Positions 1 to 6,797 of a stretch of DNA of 13,444 bases are shown here, piece by piece; position 1 is the stretch's first letter, and each line of letters opens with the position of its first letter. The translations under genes and the position numbers were made by a program. Origin of the DNA: Rickettsiales bacterium (GTDB lineage: Bacteria > Pseudomonadota > Alphaproteobacteria > Rs-D84); assembly GCA_031267375.1 (NCBI GenBank), contig JAIRZE010000062.1:1-13444 (forward strand), in the 5' to 3' direction. The notes beneath the pieces were generated by a model that was given only the letters and a program-made list of their open reading frames with translations, ran no database searches and was not told the DNA's origin.

Positions 1-40
1 CCGCAGAATACAACCATTGTGAGAAATCAATGCACGAAAG

Positions 41-82
<42 letters not shown>

Positions 83-125
83 CTAAACCGTTAAATGCAA
101 TTTCGGCAAACCTGAAAGGTTTGCC

Positions 126-995
126 GTGATAAAAAAATTCCGTCAGATTTTTCCCGTATTTATATTTGCATTTTTTATGCCAGTTGCGGCGCGTGCGGAT
201 ATCGCAAGCACGGATTATATTCGCCGACAAATTGCAACGCTTACGGGAGTTTCTGTTTCAGGCACTGCTAATAATACGGCCGCAAAATCATATTTGCTTT
301 CCGCTATTGATGAATTGAATCAAGTGGCGCCGTATTCTGTGGCTACGAATTATTCCGGCACTATTGACGGCGCAGGTGTTTTAGGCACGAGCGCGGTAAA
401 TAGTCTTATTACATCTTTGCATAATTGTTGGGCGGCGGGCGGATATAAAAACGGAACAAAATGCGAGATTTGTCCAAAGAATTATTATTGTCCGATGGAC
501 AGCAATGCGGCCATCTCGTGCGAAACAGTTGGCGCTGGATTTATAACAATGTTTACAGGCGCGAACGGTGCAGATAAATGCTATTGTATGCCGAGTTTTA
601 GCTCCGCTGGATCATATAAAGTTGAAACCGAAGACGATTTATTTGGATATTGGACAGTTTCTGGTGCTACATTCAATGGTTGCGGATATGGCGGATATAG
701 TGTGAATGTATCGGGAATCAGTAGATGTTCGTCTAGTGGCGGGTATGCTCGCGGACAAAAAATAACCAGCGGCGAACCTGCGGATGATAATGGTCAGTAC
801 TGTTGGTGCAAACTTGCTGATATATCATCAGGAACTTTGATTGGGGAATCTCCGTGGGTATTTAATATGGATTATTCAACCGGTGAAAACTGCATAAACA
901 AAATTACAGATTGTTGCGCGGATGATTTCAAAAACAATATAATTGCTCCATTCCGAGAGAATATATTATCCAACTGGTTGCCAGATGAAATTTAA
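126..995 (+). CDS. Secreted Cys-rich protein, likely cell-surface
   Basis: The 289-residue protein starts at GTG 126, six bases after GAAAGG (114-119). Residues 1-24 form a clear Sec signal peptide: basic start, hydrophobic core, and cleavage after the ARA motif. The mature part is rich in Gly, Ser, Asn and Cys. A segment around residues 100-155 has the C..CP..YYCP spacing seen in GCC2/GCC3-type extracellular Cys-rich modules. A second Cys cluster (YCWC, then NC and DCC) fills the C-terminal third. I recall similar multi-copy exported proteins in uncultured gut Alphaproteobacteria, but cannot verify this here. No catalytic motif is visible. It has no obvious link to the phage genes that follow a terminator at 1083, so it may be a host gene at a prophage edge or a lysogenic-conversion gene. 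The upstream AC tract suggests variable expression. Confidence 0.8.
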   Translation: MIKKFRQIFPVFIFAFFMPVAARADIASTDYIRRQIATLTGVSVSGTANNTAAKSYLLSAIDELNQVAPYSVATNYSGTIDGAGVLGTSAVNSLITSLHNCWAAGGYKNGTKCEICPKNYYCPMDSNAAISCETVGAGFITMFTGANGADKCYCMPSFSSAGSYKVETEDDLFGYWTVSGATFNGCGYGGYSVNVSGISRCSSSGGYARGQKITSGEPADDNGQYCWCKLADISSGTLIGESPWVFNMDYSTGENCINKITDCCADDFKNNIIAPFRENILSNWLPDEI

Positions 996-1082
996 TTTTC
1001 AAATTCGCAGATAATCATAAAAGACCTGCATAATCGCTGATGCGGCGCGCCACCTGCGCACAACCGCAAACGCGATTTCCAG

Positions 1083-1109
1083 ACCGGCGCAATAACGCGC
1101 CGGTTTTTT
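1083..1109 (+). terminator. Rho-independent terminator before the capsid gene
   Basis: A 7-bp GC-rich stem (CCGGCGC 1084-1090 with GCGCCGG 1097-1103) with a six-base loop is followed by six T residues. It ends transcription from the left and lies only 28 bp before the capsid start codon. No convincing promoter is visible between them. Confidence 0.85.
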
Positions 1110-1137
1110 ATTCCACTTTTACAAAAAGGAAAACTTT

Positions 1138-1956
1138 ATGTCTGTATCAATAGACCAAGGCTTCATCAAACAGTTTGAAGCTGATGTTCATCTTGCTTAT
1201 CAGCAGATGGGCACAAAGCTGCGTTCCACAATCCGCAGCAAATCCGGCGTTGTCGGCGCTTCCACCACTTTCCAAAAAGTAGGAAAGGGCGTTGCAAGCA
1301 CCAAATCCCGCCACGGAATCGTTCCCGTGATGAACCTGAACCACGAGCCCGTTGAATGCATTTTGCAAGATTACTATGCCGGCGACTGGGTTGACGCTTT
1401 GGATGAATTAAAGACAAACATTGACGAGCGTCGCGTTGTTGCGTCCGCGGGCGCATACGCTTTGGGCCGCAAAACTGACGAGCTGATCATCAGCGCTATG
1501 TCCGGCGCGACCGCAAATGCCGGAACCTATGCCGCAGGCTTGTCCAAAGACTTGATCTTGTCCGCCATAGAAAATTTGAATGCGAATGATGTGCCGGACG
1601 ACGGCCGCAGATTCGCTGTCATCGGCGTGCGCCAGTGGAACGAACTGCTGGGCATAGAAGAATTCACTTCTGCGGAATTCGTCGGAAATGAAACCCCGCT
1701 GGTATCCGGATTTGAAACAAAAAAATGGCTGGGAATCGTGTGGGTCTTGCACAACGGATTGCCGGTGTCCGCAAGCGGCCGCGACTGCTTTATATATCAC
1801 TCGTCCGCCGTCGGCCACGCCTGCGGCCAGGAAGTCAAGTCTGACATCAGCTGGCACGGCGAGCGCGCCGCGCACTTTATCAGCAATTCTATGAGCCAGG
1901 GCGCCGCCCTGATAGATGTTGATGGAATCGTCCGCATCAAGTGCAAAGAAGTCTAA
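1138..1956 (+). CDS. Phage major capsid protein
   Basis: A 272-residue HK97-fold-type major capsid protein that forms the icosahedral shell. I recognise it as the podovirus-associated capsid family (Phage_capsid_2-like) by its overall pattern. The N-terminus is short (MSVSIDQGFIKQFEADVHLA), followed by a TFQKVGKG / HGIVPVMNLNH block near residues 45-70. Then come a DYYAGDWVD segment and a helical region with DERRVVASAGAYALGRKTDELI. The C-terminal half carries an AVIGVRQWNELL-type strand-helix and ends with IDVDGIVRIKCKEV. The start follows AAAGGAAA at a good distance. No separate scaffold protein or protease lies next to it on the left. Downstream genes follow the usual head-tail order: small protein, tail tubular A, tail tubular B. 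Assignment to capsid is firm; the exact subfamily is not. Confidence 0.9.
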   Translation: MSVSIDQGFIKQFEADVHLAYQQMGTKLRSTIRSKSGVVGASTTFQKVGKGVASTKSRHGIVPVMNLNHEPVECILQDYYAGDWVDALDELKTNIDERRVVASAGAYALGRKTDELIISAMSGATANAGTYAAGLSKDLILSAIENLNANDVPDDGRRFAVIGVRQWNELLGIEEFTSAEFVGNETPLVSGFETKKWLGIVWVLHNGLPVSASGRDCFIYHSSAVGHACGQEVKSDISWHGERAAHFISNSMSQGAALIDVDGIVRIKCKEV

Positions 1957-1978
1957 CCAGAAAAAAAAGGAGCAGCAA

Positions 1979-2209
1979 ATGGCATTTGCTAATAAAAACT
2001 TGTCCGTCATCGCGTATGCGAACGGCTTTACTTTGTGGCATTACGCCGCGCCGGAAACCGTCGCCGCAATATCCGCCAGCGGATATTTCAACAATGTCAA
2101 AACATTGATGAATGTCGGCGACATCGTCATTGTCAATGGTTCCGATTCTGTCGGACTGAAACGAGTCAGCGCGGTTGCGGCCAATCTGACCGTCGCGGCA
2201 TTGGCTTAA
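1979..2209 (+). CDS. Small phage structural-type protein following the capsid
   Basis: A 76-residue protein starts at ATG 1979, seven bases after AAGGAG (overlapping the poly-A that follows the capsid stop). It begins MAFANKNLSVIAYANGFTLW, then HY, and contains a GYFNN motif and a GDIVIV strand near its C-terminus. Small proteins with this AYANGFTLWHY...GYFN...GD pattern are common just after capsid genes in phages and are usually annotated hypothetical. A head decoration or other virion role is plausible from position but not proven. It lies 22 bp after the capsid gene, in the same transcript, and ends at a strong hairpin at 2210. Confidence 0.8.
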   Translation: MAFANKNLSVIAYANGFTLWHYAAPETVAAISASGYFNNVKTLMNVGDIVIVNGSDSVGLKRVSAVAANLTVAALA

Positions 2210-2234
2210 AAAATGCGGGCAAAGCCCGCATTTT
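2210..2234 (+). terminator. Hairpin terminator after the capsid operon
   Basis: AAAATGCGGGC (2210-2220) pairs perfectly with GCCCGCATTTT (2224-2234) across an AAA loop, directly after the stop codon at 2207-2209. The T tract is only four bases long, so termination may be partial. It would uncouple abundant capsid mRNA from the tail genes, like the terminator after T7 gene 10. Confidence 0.75.
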
Positions 2235-2235
2235 C

Positions 2236-2296
2236 AGAGTAGAGAGTAAAGAGTAGAGAGTTAAGATTAATATCTCTAATCTTTACTCTCTACTCT
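2236..2296. repeat. 61-bp imperfect inverted repeat, copy R1
   Basis: A low-complexity inverted repeat: AGAGTAGAGAGTAAAG (2236-2251) pairs with CTTTACTCTCTACTCT (2281-2296). It shares its first 30 bases and most of the rest with copy R2 at 6058-6118. A further ACTCTCTACTCT copy follows at 2312-2323, separated by a small GCCGC-GAA-GCGGC hairpin. Both copies lie next to a hairpin terminator with an ATGCGG/CCGCAT stem. This suggests a dispersed palindromic element associated with terminators. Confidence 0.9.
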
Positions 2297-2324
2297 GCCG
2301 CGAAGCGGCGATACTCTCTACTCT

Positions 2325-2341
2325 AAAAACCGAAGGTTTTT
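2325..2341 (+). promoter_or_regulatory. Hairpin containing the ribosome-binding site of the tail tubular A gene
   Basis: AAAAACC (2325-2331), loop GAA and GGTTTTT (2335-2341) form a hairpin. The only plausible Shine-Dalgarno for ATG 2345, GAAGG (2332-2336), sits in its loop and stem. The short A/U-rich stem would melt easily, so it may tune initiation. On paper it also resembles a weak terminator. Confidence 0.5.
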
Positions 2342-2344
2342 TCT

Positions 2345-2863
2345 ATGCTTACGAAAATTGATTTATGCTCTATGGCTTTGTTGAAATTGGGCGAGGCCCC
2401 GATTTCTTCCTTTCACGAAAATTCGGCCGCAGCAAAGCTGGCCCAGACTTTGTTTGAGCCTGCTATGGACTCTCTGATTGCGTCGCATCCGTGGCGATTC
2501 GCGCAAAAGAAATACTCTCTATCAAAAACATCCGACAATGATTTTTTAATTCCGGCAGAGGTTTTGCGCATTCTTAACTTTGACGGCGAAATCATAGGCG
2601 ACAGAATCAAGTCGCCCGGAAATACCATTAATGTTTCTGCGATAATCCGCGCGCCTGTGGAATCTTACCCTTCGTACTTCATATCATTGGCTGCGACAAA
2701 ACTGGCTTTGGAGTTTTGCATTCCTTTGTCCGGCGATCAGAATATTTTCAGAATGCTTGCGGCGCTCTGCGAATCGGAATCGCGCGCGGCCAGATTCATA
2801 GACAGCACTATGTCGGCAAACAACGACATTGCTGAATTTTCACTTATCAGCGCAAGGTATTAA
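2345..2863 (+). CDS. Tail tubular protein A-like (gatekeeper/adaptor)
   Basis: The 172-residue product matches the T7 gp11-type tail tubular A pattern. It opens with MLTKIDLCSMALLKLGEAPI, continues with a region ending in FEPAMDSLIASHPWRFA, and has mixed strands and helices typical of the ring protein below the portal. It is somewhat shorter than T7 gp11 (196 aa). In podovirus virions this protein forms the 12-mer adaptor joining portal to nozzle. Its neighbour downstream is the nozzle protein, as expected. The start ATG 2345 follows GAAGG in a hairpin. The gene ends at the first base of a 30-bp perfect palindrome. Confidence 0.85.
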   Translation: MLTKIDLCSMALLKLGEAPISSFHENSAAAKLAQTLFEPAMDSLIASHPWRFAQKKYSLSKTSDNDFLIPAEVLRILNFDGEIIGDRIKSPGNTINVSAIIRAPVESYPSYFISLAATKLALEFCIPLSGDQNIFRMLAALCESESRAARFIDSTMSANNDIAEFSLISARY

Positions 2864-2892
2864 ATTTCTATCTTACTAGTAAGATAGAAATT
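2863..2892. repeat. 30-bp perfect palindrome centred on ACTAGT
   Basis: The 15-base left half (2863-2877, AATTTCTATCTTACT) is exactly complementary to 2878-2892, with no loop. It starts on the last base of the upstream stop codon and lies 27 bp before the RBS of the next gene. No T tract follows. It may act as an mRNA processing or stability element, or as a binding site for a dimeric protein. Confidence 0.95.
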
Positions 2893-2930
2893 ATGTGTTA
2901 TGGCAAAGCGTTAAAAACGAGGTATTAAAA

Positions 2931-4634
2931 ATGGGAAAATTTATTCATACGGAAAATTCATTCGCGGCGGGCGTCGTTTCGGCTGAGTTTTTCGCTCACG
3001 AGAACAAGGGCGCTTTGTCCGTTCTTGAAAATATGGATGTGCTGGCCAGCGGCGCAATATCGCGCCGCCGCGGATTGGCCCGCGTTGCGGAAATTCCGAA
3101 TAGCGCGGCGCTGATTCCTTTTTCCGCCGGCGAAAATGAAAATTATTTGCTGGCGGTATCGGCAGGGCATATTCGCATTTTTAACAATGGAACGCAGGTT
3201 CAAAATCTGATCGTTCCGTGGAACGATGATGCGATAGCCGGGCTGCAATACGCGCAAAGATTTGATACTATGATTTTTGTGCATCCGGATTTTCAGCCCC
3301 AAGTTTTGCAGAAATCCGGCGCGTCGTTTTCTTTGACTCCGTTTGATTTTTCTGTAAACGATGACCAGTCAAGAAACATTCCCTTTATAAAGTTTGACGA
3401 CGCGCGTGGAATAAAACTGACCGTTGCGACAAATAGCAACGGAAATAACTTCGCGACAATAACCGCCAGCAAAAATTTCTGGACGCCGGAAAATCAAAAC
3501 GGCCGCTTGTTCTTTATGGATCGCCAATGGGTCGTTCACGAAGTATTAAGCGAAACGCAGATCGTCGCGGTATCAAACACGGGATACACTTTGCCCGGCG
3601 CGCAAATTTCTGATTGGGCAGAGGCGGCTTTTGGCGCCCGACGCGGCTGGCCGTGCAGCATAACTTTTCATCAGAACCGTTTGGTTTTCGGCGGCAGCAA
3701 GAGTCATCCGGCCGGCGTCTGGATGTCTTGCGTCGGCGATCATCACAACTTTGATGTTGGCACGGGACTGGATGATCAGGCGATTTTTCTGACCCTGCTG
3801 TCTTCCAGCCGCCAGCAAGTTTGCACTGTCGTATCCAGCGATAATTTGCAAATTCTGACCAGCGTCGGCGAATGGGCTGTTTCTAACAAGCCCTTGACGC
3901 CCGCATCCGTGAACATAAAGCAGCACACCGCGATCGGCAGCGTCAGCAGCCGGTACTTGCAGCCGCAAAACTGCGACGGCGCGACCGTGTTCGTATCGCG
4001 CAGCGAGCAAGATATTCGCGAGCTGGCCCTGGACGAGCTGGGCGAGAATTATAACGCAAATGACCTGTGCGCGCGCGCAAAGCATTTGATGCGCGGGCCC
4101 GTTGATATTGCCTATAACGATTTGACTCACCAATTGTTTGTCGTTATGGAGCAGGGCGAAATGGCGGTATTGAATAAAAATCCGACGACCGGGATTTCGG
4201 CCTGGGGGATTTACAAAACCGCCGGAAATTTTGAATCAATCGCGATAATGAATTCGGAAACCTATGTCAGCGTCAGGCGCGGCGATAAATTCTTCATTGA
4301 AAAATTTTCGGACGGCGCTTTGCTGGACTCAAACGAGTTTGAATTTTCCTATGCCGCCGCGGGCGTGCCTATGCTGTCCGGCAATCACGCTCCGAAAAAA
4401 ATCAGGATAAAAAAATTCGCGTTGCGCGTTCTGAACACAAGCGCGGTTTTTATCAACGGCTTGCGCGCGCCGATTCCAAACGAATTTGTTGAGACCGGTT
4501 TTTCCGGCGATTTATCAATTCCAAGTTTGGGAACCGAAGGCGACACTGTAAAGCCGCTATGGAAAATTTCGGGTGGCGAATCGCTGCCCGCGACCGTTCT
4601 GTCAATAACGACAGAGGGCTGGTATTTAATCTAA
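2931..4634 (+). CDS. Tail tubular protein B-like (tail nozzle)
   Basis: A 567-residue protein starts at ATG 2931 after GAGG (2919-2922), which is preferred over the in-frame GTG at 2895 because of spacing. It resembles the gp12-like nozzle proteins of podoviruses. The first 100 residues contain the family's early pattern (FAAGVVSAEFFAH..., then RRRGLARVAEIP and a YLLAVSAGHIRIF strand). A FVHPDFQPQVL segment, an ARRGWPCSITFHQNRLVFGG motif and a WAVSNKPLTPASVNIKQHT segment follow. These repeated strand blades suit a beta-propeller nozzle. It is shorter than T7 gp12 (794 aa). It lies between tail tubular A and a small charged protein. Ten bases separate its stop from the next start. Confidence 0.85.
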   Translation: MGKFIHTENSFAAGVVSAEFFAHENKGALSVLENMDVLASGAISRRRGLARVAEIPNSAALIPFSAGENENYLLAVSAGHIRIFNNGTQVQNLIVPWNDDAIAGLQYAQRFDTMIFVHPDFQPQVLQKSGASFSLTPFDFSVNDDQSRNIPFIKFDDARGIKLTVATNSNGNNFATITASKNFWTPENQNGRLFFMDRQWVVHEVLSETQIVAVSNTGYTLPGAQISDWAEAAFGARRGWPCSITFHQNRLVFGGSKSHPAGVWMSCVGDHHNFDVGTGLDDQAIFLTLLSSSRQQVCTVVSSDNLQILTSVGEWAVSNKPLTPASVNIKQHTAIGSVSSRYLQPQNCDGATVFVSRSEQDIRELALDELGENYNANDLCARAKHLMRGPVDIAYNDLTHQLFVVMEQGEMAVLNKNPTTGISAWGIYKTAGNFESIAIMNSETYVSVRRGDKFFIEKFSDGALLDSNEFEFSYAAAGVPMLSGNHAPKKIRIKKFALRVLNTSAVFINGLRAPIPNEFVETGFSGDLSIPSLGTEGDTVKPLWKISGGESLPATVLSITTEGWYLI

Positions 4635-4644
4635 GGAGCATAAA

Positions 4645-4992
4645 ATGGGACAACTGGTATCAGATGTAACGACTGTTTTGAACAATAAAAAAGCAAACAA
4701 AGAGGCGGAATCCGATCGTCAGAAAATTCTGGCCCAAATCGCCAACGATGAAAAGGCCAAGGCCAATCTGGTAAAAAAAGCACTTGCGACGCAGCGCGCG
4801 AAATACGGCGCGGACGGAATGTCGGACAAAGGCATAACGGAAGAGGCTGTTTTGAAGCGGCTGCGCGGAGAAACCGAAGAGCCGTTTGAAGAAAAGAAAA
4901 AGGCAAACCTGGAAAAGTTTTCCAAAATAAAAAATACGAAAACAAATCTGCTGAAAACTTTTCTTTCGCGTTTTGACGATTTGCTGGGATAA
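4645..4992 (+). CDS. Small charged helical protein in the tail region
   Basis: The 115-residue protein starts at ATG 4645 after AAGGAG and lies 10 bp behind the nozzle gene, so the two are probably co-translated. It is very rich in Lys, Glu and Ala and is predicted helical by eye, with long stretches free of Gly and Pro. It ends in LLKTFLSRFDDLLG, an amphipathic helix. There is no signal peptide or membrane segment. I do not recognise the family. Its place between nozzle and fibre genes corresponds to where T7-like phages carry internal virion proteins, but it is far too small to be one of the large ejection proteins. A minor virion or assembly protein is the likeliest reading. Confidence 0.75.
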   Translation: MGQLVSDVTTVLNNKKANKEAESDRQKILAQIANDEKAKANLVKKALATQRAKYGADGMSDKGITEEAVLKRLRGETEEPFEEKKKANLEKFSKIKNTKTNLLKTFLSRFDDLLG

Positions 4993-4996
4993 AGAT

Positions 4997-5036
4997 ATCA
5001 TACTAGCATACTAGTATGCTAGTATGCTAGTATGAT
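4997..5036. repeat. 40-bp hairpin of CTAG-containing TATGCTAG units
   Basis: An 18-bp perfect stem (4997-5014 with 5019-5036) has a TATG loop. The right arm contains tandem TATGCTAG units. It begins four bases after the upstream stop codon and ends 11 bp before the GGAG of the next gene. There is no T tract, so it is unlikely to be an intrinsic terminator. Confidence 0.95.
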
Positions 5037-5060
5037 GAAATATAAATGGAGATGAAAATT

Positions 5061-5492
5061 ATGCAGCATAAAATTTCTTATATCGTAAACGGAACATTGG
5101 CGGACTTTCCGTTCTCTTTTCCTTTCTTTCAACCCGGAGATGTTCGGGTGGCCATTGACAACATTGTTCTGGACGGTAATCAATTCAGCATTGCTGCGAA
5201 TGAAAACCTGGACGGCGGAATAATTTCTTTCGCGGCAGCGCCAGCCGCCGGATGCCGGATTGACATATTCAGAAAAATACTTCTGGAACGAGCCATAGAT
5301 TACCAGCCGACGCAAAAAATAAATCCGGAACATTTGAACCGCGATTTTAATTTCCTGATGGAAGCCCTGCGCGACAGGGACATCGCGGAAATCAACTCTG
5401 CCGCTTGGCAAAATACCTATGATAATGTTTTAGCCCTGGCGGGGCAGCTGGAAAACATAGTGTCGGGTTTTGATGACTATGGATTGTTATGA
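5061..5492 (+). CDS. T7 tail-fibre N-terminal domain protein (fibre adaptor)
   Basis: The 143-residue product is an almost pure Phage_T7_tail domain. It opens with ISYIVNGTLADFPFSFPFFQ, followed by VRVAIDNIVLDG..F, IISFAAAPAAGCRIDIFRK and LLERAIDYQPTQKINPEHLN, then a DFNFLMEALRD helix. In T7 this domain attaches the fibre to the tail. Here the protein stops soon after the attachment domain, with no shaft or receptor-binding tip. The tip must therefore be another protein, perhaps outside the window. ATG 5061 is chosen because GGAG (5048-5051) lies nine bases upstream; in-frame ATGs at 5046 and 5052 overlap or touch that site. The 3' end overlaps the terminase start by 20 bases. Confidence 0.85.
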   Translation: MQHKISYIVNGTLADFPFSFPFFQPGDVRVAIDNIVLDGNQFSIAANENLDGGIISFAAAPAAGCRIDIFRKILLERAIDYQPTQKINPEHLNRDFNFLMEALRDRDIAEINSAAWQNTYDNVLALAGQLENIVSGFDDYGLL

Positions 5493-6078
5493 ATTTTTAG
5501 AGCAATGGAACCGTTTGCTGAATTTCAAAACGCCCGCGCACCATAAAAAAATTCTGGATTTTTTAAACGCTGTTTTGGACAATGCGCCGCGCCGCGGATT
5601 ATTGCTGGCGTTTCGCCATTCCGGAAAATCCAGTGTTGTCGGATTATTTGCCGCCTGGGTTTTATATCAAAACCCTGCCACGCGTATTTTAATTTTGTCG
5701 GCGGAAACAAGTTTGTCTTCGCGGATGGTTTCGCATATTCGTCATATTTTGGAAAATCATCCGGCCTGCGCGGAAATGCTGCCGACAGTCAAAAAAGAAT
5801 GGGGAAGCCACAAAATCACCATAACCCGCCCGATTGGAATTCGCGAGCCGTCGGTAATCTGCCAAGGCATTCACGGAAATATAACCGGAATGCGCGCGGA
5901 CCTGATTATATGCGACGATGTGGAAGTTCCAAATACCAGCAACACTGCGGCAAAGCGCGAAAATTTGCGGATGCGGTTGCGGGAACTAGACTTTATTCTT
6001 TCCCCCGGCGGCGCTATGATTTACATCGGGACCCCGCATACCGAAGAGACTATTTATAGAGTAGAGAGTAAAGAGTAG
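5473..6078 (+). pseudogene. terL: Terminase large subunit, N-terminal ATPase half (truncated)
   Basis: This is the packaging-motor ATPase domain. It shows a deviant Walker A, AFRHSGKSS (about residues 46-54), a Walker B, LIICDDVE (144-151), with the catalytic acidic residue, and the coupling motif IYIGTPHTEE (183-192). The frame then runs into repeat R2 at 6058, adds six foreign residues (RVESKE) and stops. The missing nuclease half is at 9564-10391. A normal subunit would be about 480-500 residues. The start overlaps the fibre gene; ATG 5473 and ATG 5479 are both possible. As the cut falls just after the ATPase fold, the fragment could still fold, so loss of function is likely but not certain. 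No small terminase gene is visible nearby. Confidence 0.9.
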
Positions 6079-6118
6079 AGAGTTAAGCTTAATATCTCTA
6101 CTCTCTAATCTCTACTCT
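6058..6118. repeat. 61-bp imperfect inverted repeat, copy R2, at the terminase break
   Basis: It is identical to R1 (2236-2296) over its first 30 bases and nearly so over the remainder. It starts directly after the last codon of the terminase ATPase half (TAT 6055-6057) and supplies the premature stop. Read on the minus strand it follows the terminator of the 211-aa gene, just as R1 follows the terminator of the capsid operon. Confidence 0.9.
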
Positions 6119-6144
6119 AAAAATGCGGCGAATGCCGCATTTTT
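6119..6144. terminator. Bidirectional hairpin terminator
   Basis: AAAATGCGGC (6120-6129) pairs with GCCGCATTTT (6134-6143), loop GAAT, with a T run on the plus side and an A run on the left that serves the minus strand. It overlaps the stop codon of the minus-strand gene ending at 6143. It separates the plus-strand tail/terminase transcript from the minus-strand block. Confidence 0.85.
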
Positions 6145-6778
6145 ATACAACGCTCATAAATGTGCGCAGCTTTGTCAGCAGCTCTTTCCCGCTGTCGCCG
6201 AACAGCGGCAGGTATGTTTCATATTCCGGAAGATCCGCCTGGACCTGGGCGCGTGCCCGCTCGTTCAAGGGCTGTGAAATAATATCATTTGCGATTTTCC
6301 AAAGATAAAACGCGCGGTCCGTTTTTATGACATTTTCCCACGGTTCCAACAATTCCGGATAACCCTTTATGCTGCTGCGAATTCCAACCTGCCACTCGTC
6401 GCCGAACTTTTTTACAACATTCAGCGATTTGATTTTCTGCAATCCGTTGCTGTCAGGGATAAACAAATCCAGCGCCTGCCGCAATTCCGCCAATTCAGAT
6501 TCAGACAAATCCGTAGACGCGACTGCCTCTGCCATAAGCCCGCCATAAGGCTGCAAATCGCGGGCGACTGAATGCATAGGCGTCGCGCCGCTGCGCAGAT
6601 TTTCTATGTGCTGAATCAAGCGCGCGCCCGTCGGCAATTTCACAAGTTCCGCCATAACATCAGGGGTTGCGTCATTTACAAAAACAGGATTCACCGCCGC
6701 CCAGCCGCCCAGAATCGCGTGCTGCTGGCGGTACAAATTCATAAGTCTTTGCGCAATAACAGACGGCCGTGGTTTCAT
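6143..6778 (-). CDS. Unknown 211-aa protein downstream of the XRE regulator
   Basis: The start is taken as the ATG at 6778, which has GGAGAGAG immediately upstream; a longer in-frame TTG start at 6811 would overlap the regulator. The protein is soluble and mostly helical. It has no signal peptide, membrane segment or Cys motif. Recognisable stretches are PSVIAQRLMNLYRQQHAILG, a GARLIQHIENLRSGA helix and a C-terminal LPLFGDSGKELLTKL. I do not recognise the family. It lies 19 bp after the XRE gene with no promoter between them, so the two are co-transcribed and probably act together, for example as regulator and effector or partner. The gene ends in a bidirectional terminator. Confidence 0.75.
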   Translation of the reverse strand: MKPRPSVIAQRLMNLYRQQHAILGGWAAVNPVFVNDATPDVMAELVKLPTGARLIQHIENLRSGATPMHSVARDLQPYGGLMAEAVASTDLSESELAELRQALDLFIPDSNGLQKIKSLNVVKKFGDEWQVGIRSSIKGYPELLEPWENVIKTDRAFYLWKIANDIISQPLNERARAQVQADLPEYETYLPLFGDSGKELLTKLRTFMSVV

Positions 6779-6797
6779 CTCTCTCTCCGCGAATTGA

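Noticed and set aside
1408..2010. 200-aa minus-strand ORF opposite the capsid gene
   Set aside because: Lies entirely antisense to a recognised capsid gene, has no RBS and no protein-like motifs; a codon-bias shadow. The same applies to 3573-4133 opposite the nozzle gene and 7626-8327 opposite dnaB.
2236..2340. CRISPR array from the repeated AGAGTAG/ACTCTCT units
   Set aside because: Units are short, irregular and inverted, without spacers of constant length or cas genes.
6058..6118. R1 and R2 as terminal inverted repeats of a transposon spanning 2236-6118
   Set aside because: They flank ordinary contiguous phage tail genes with no transposase, and R2 lacks a second copy on the other side of the dnaB block.
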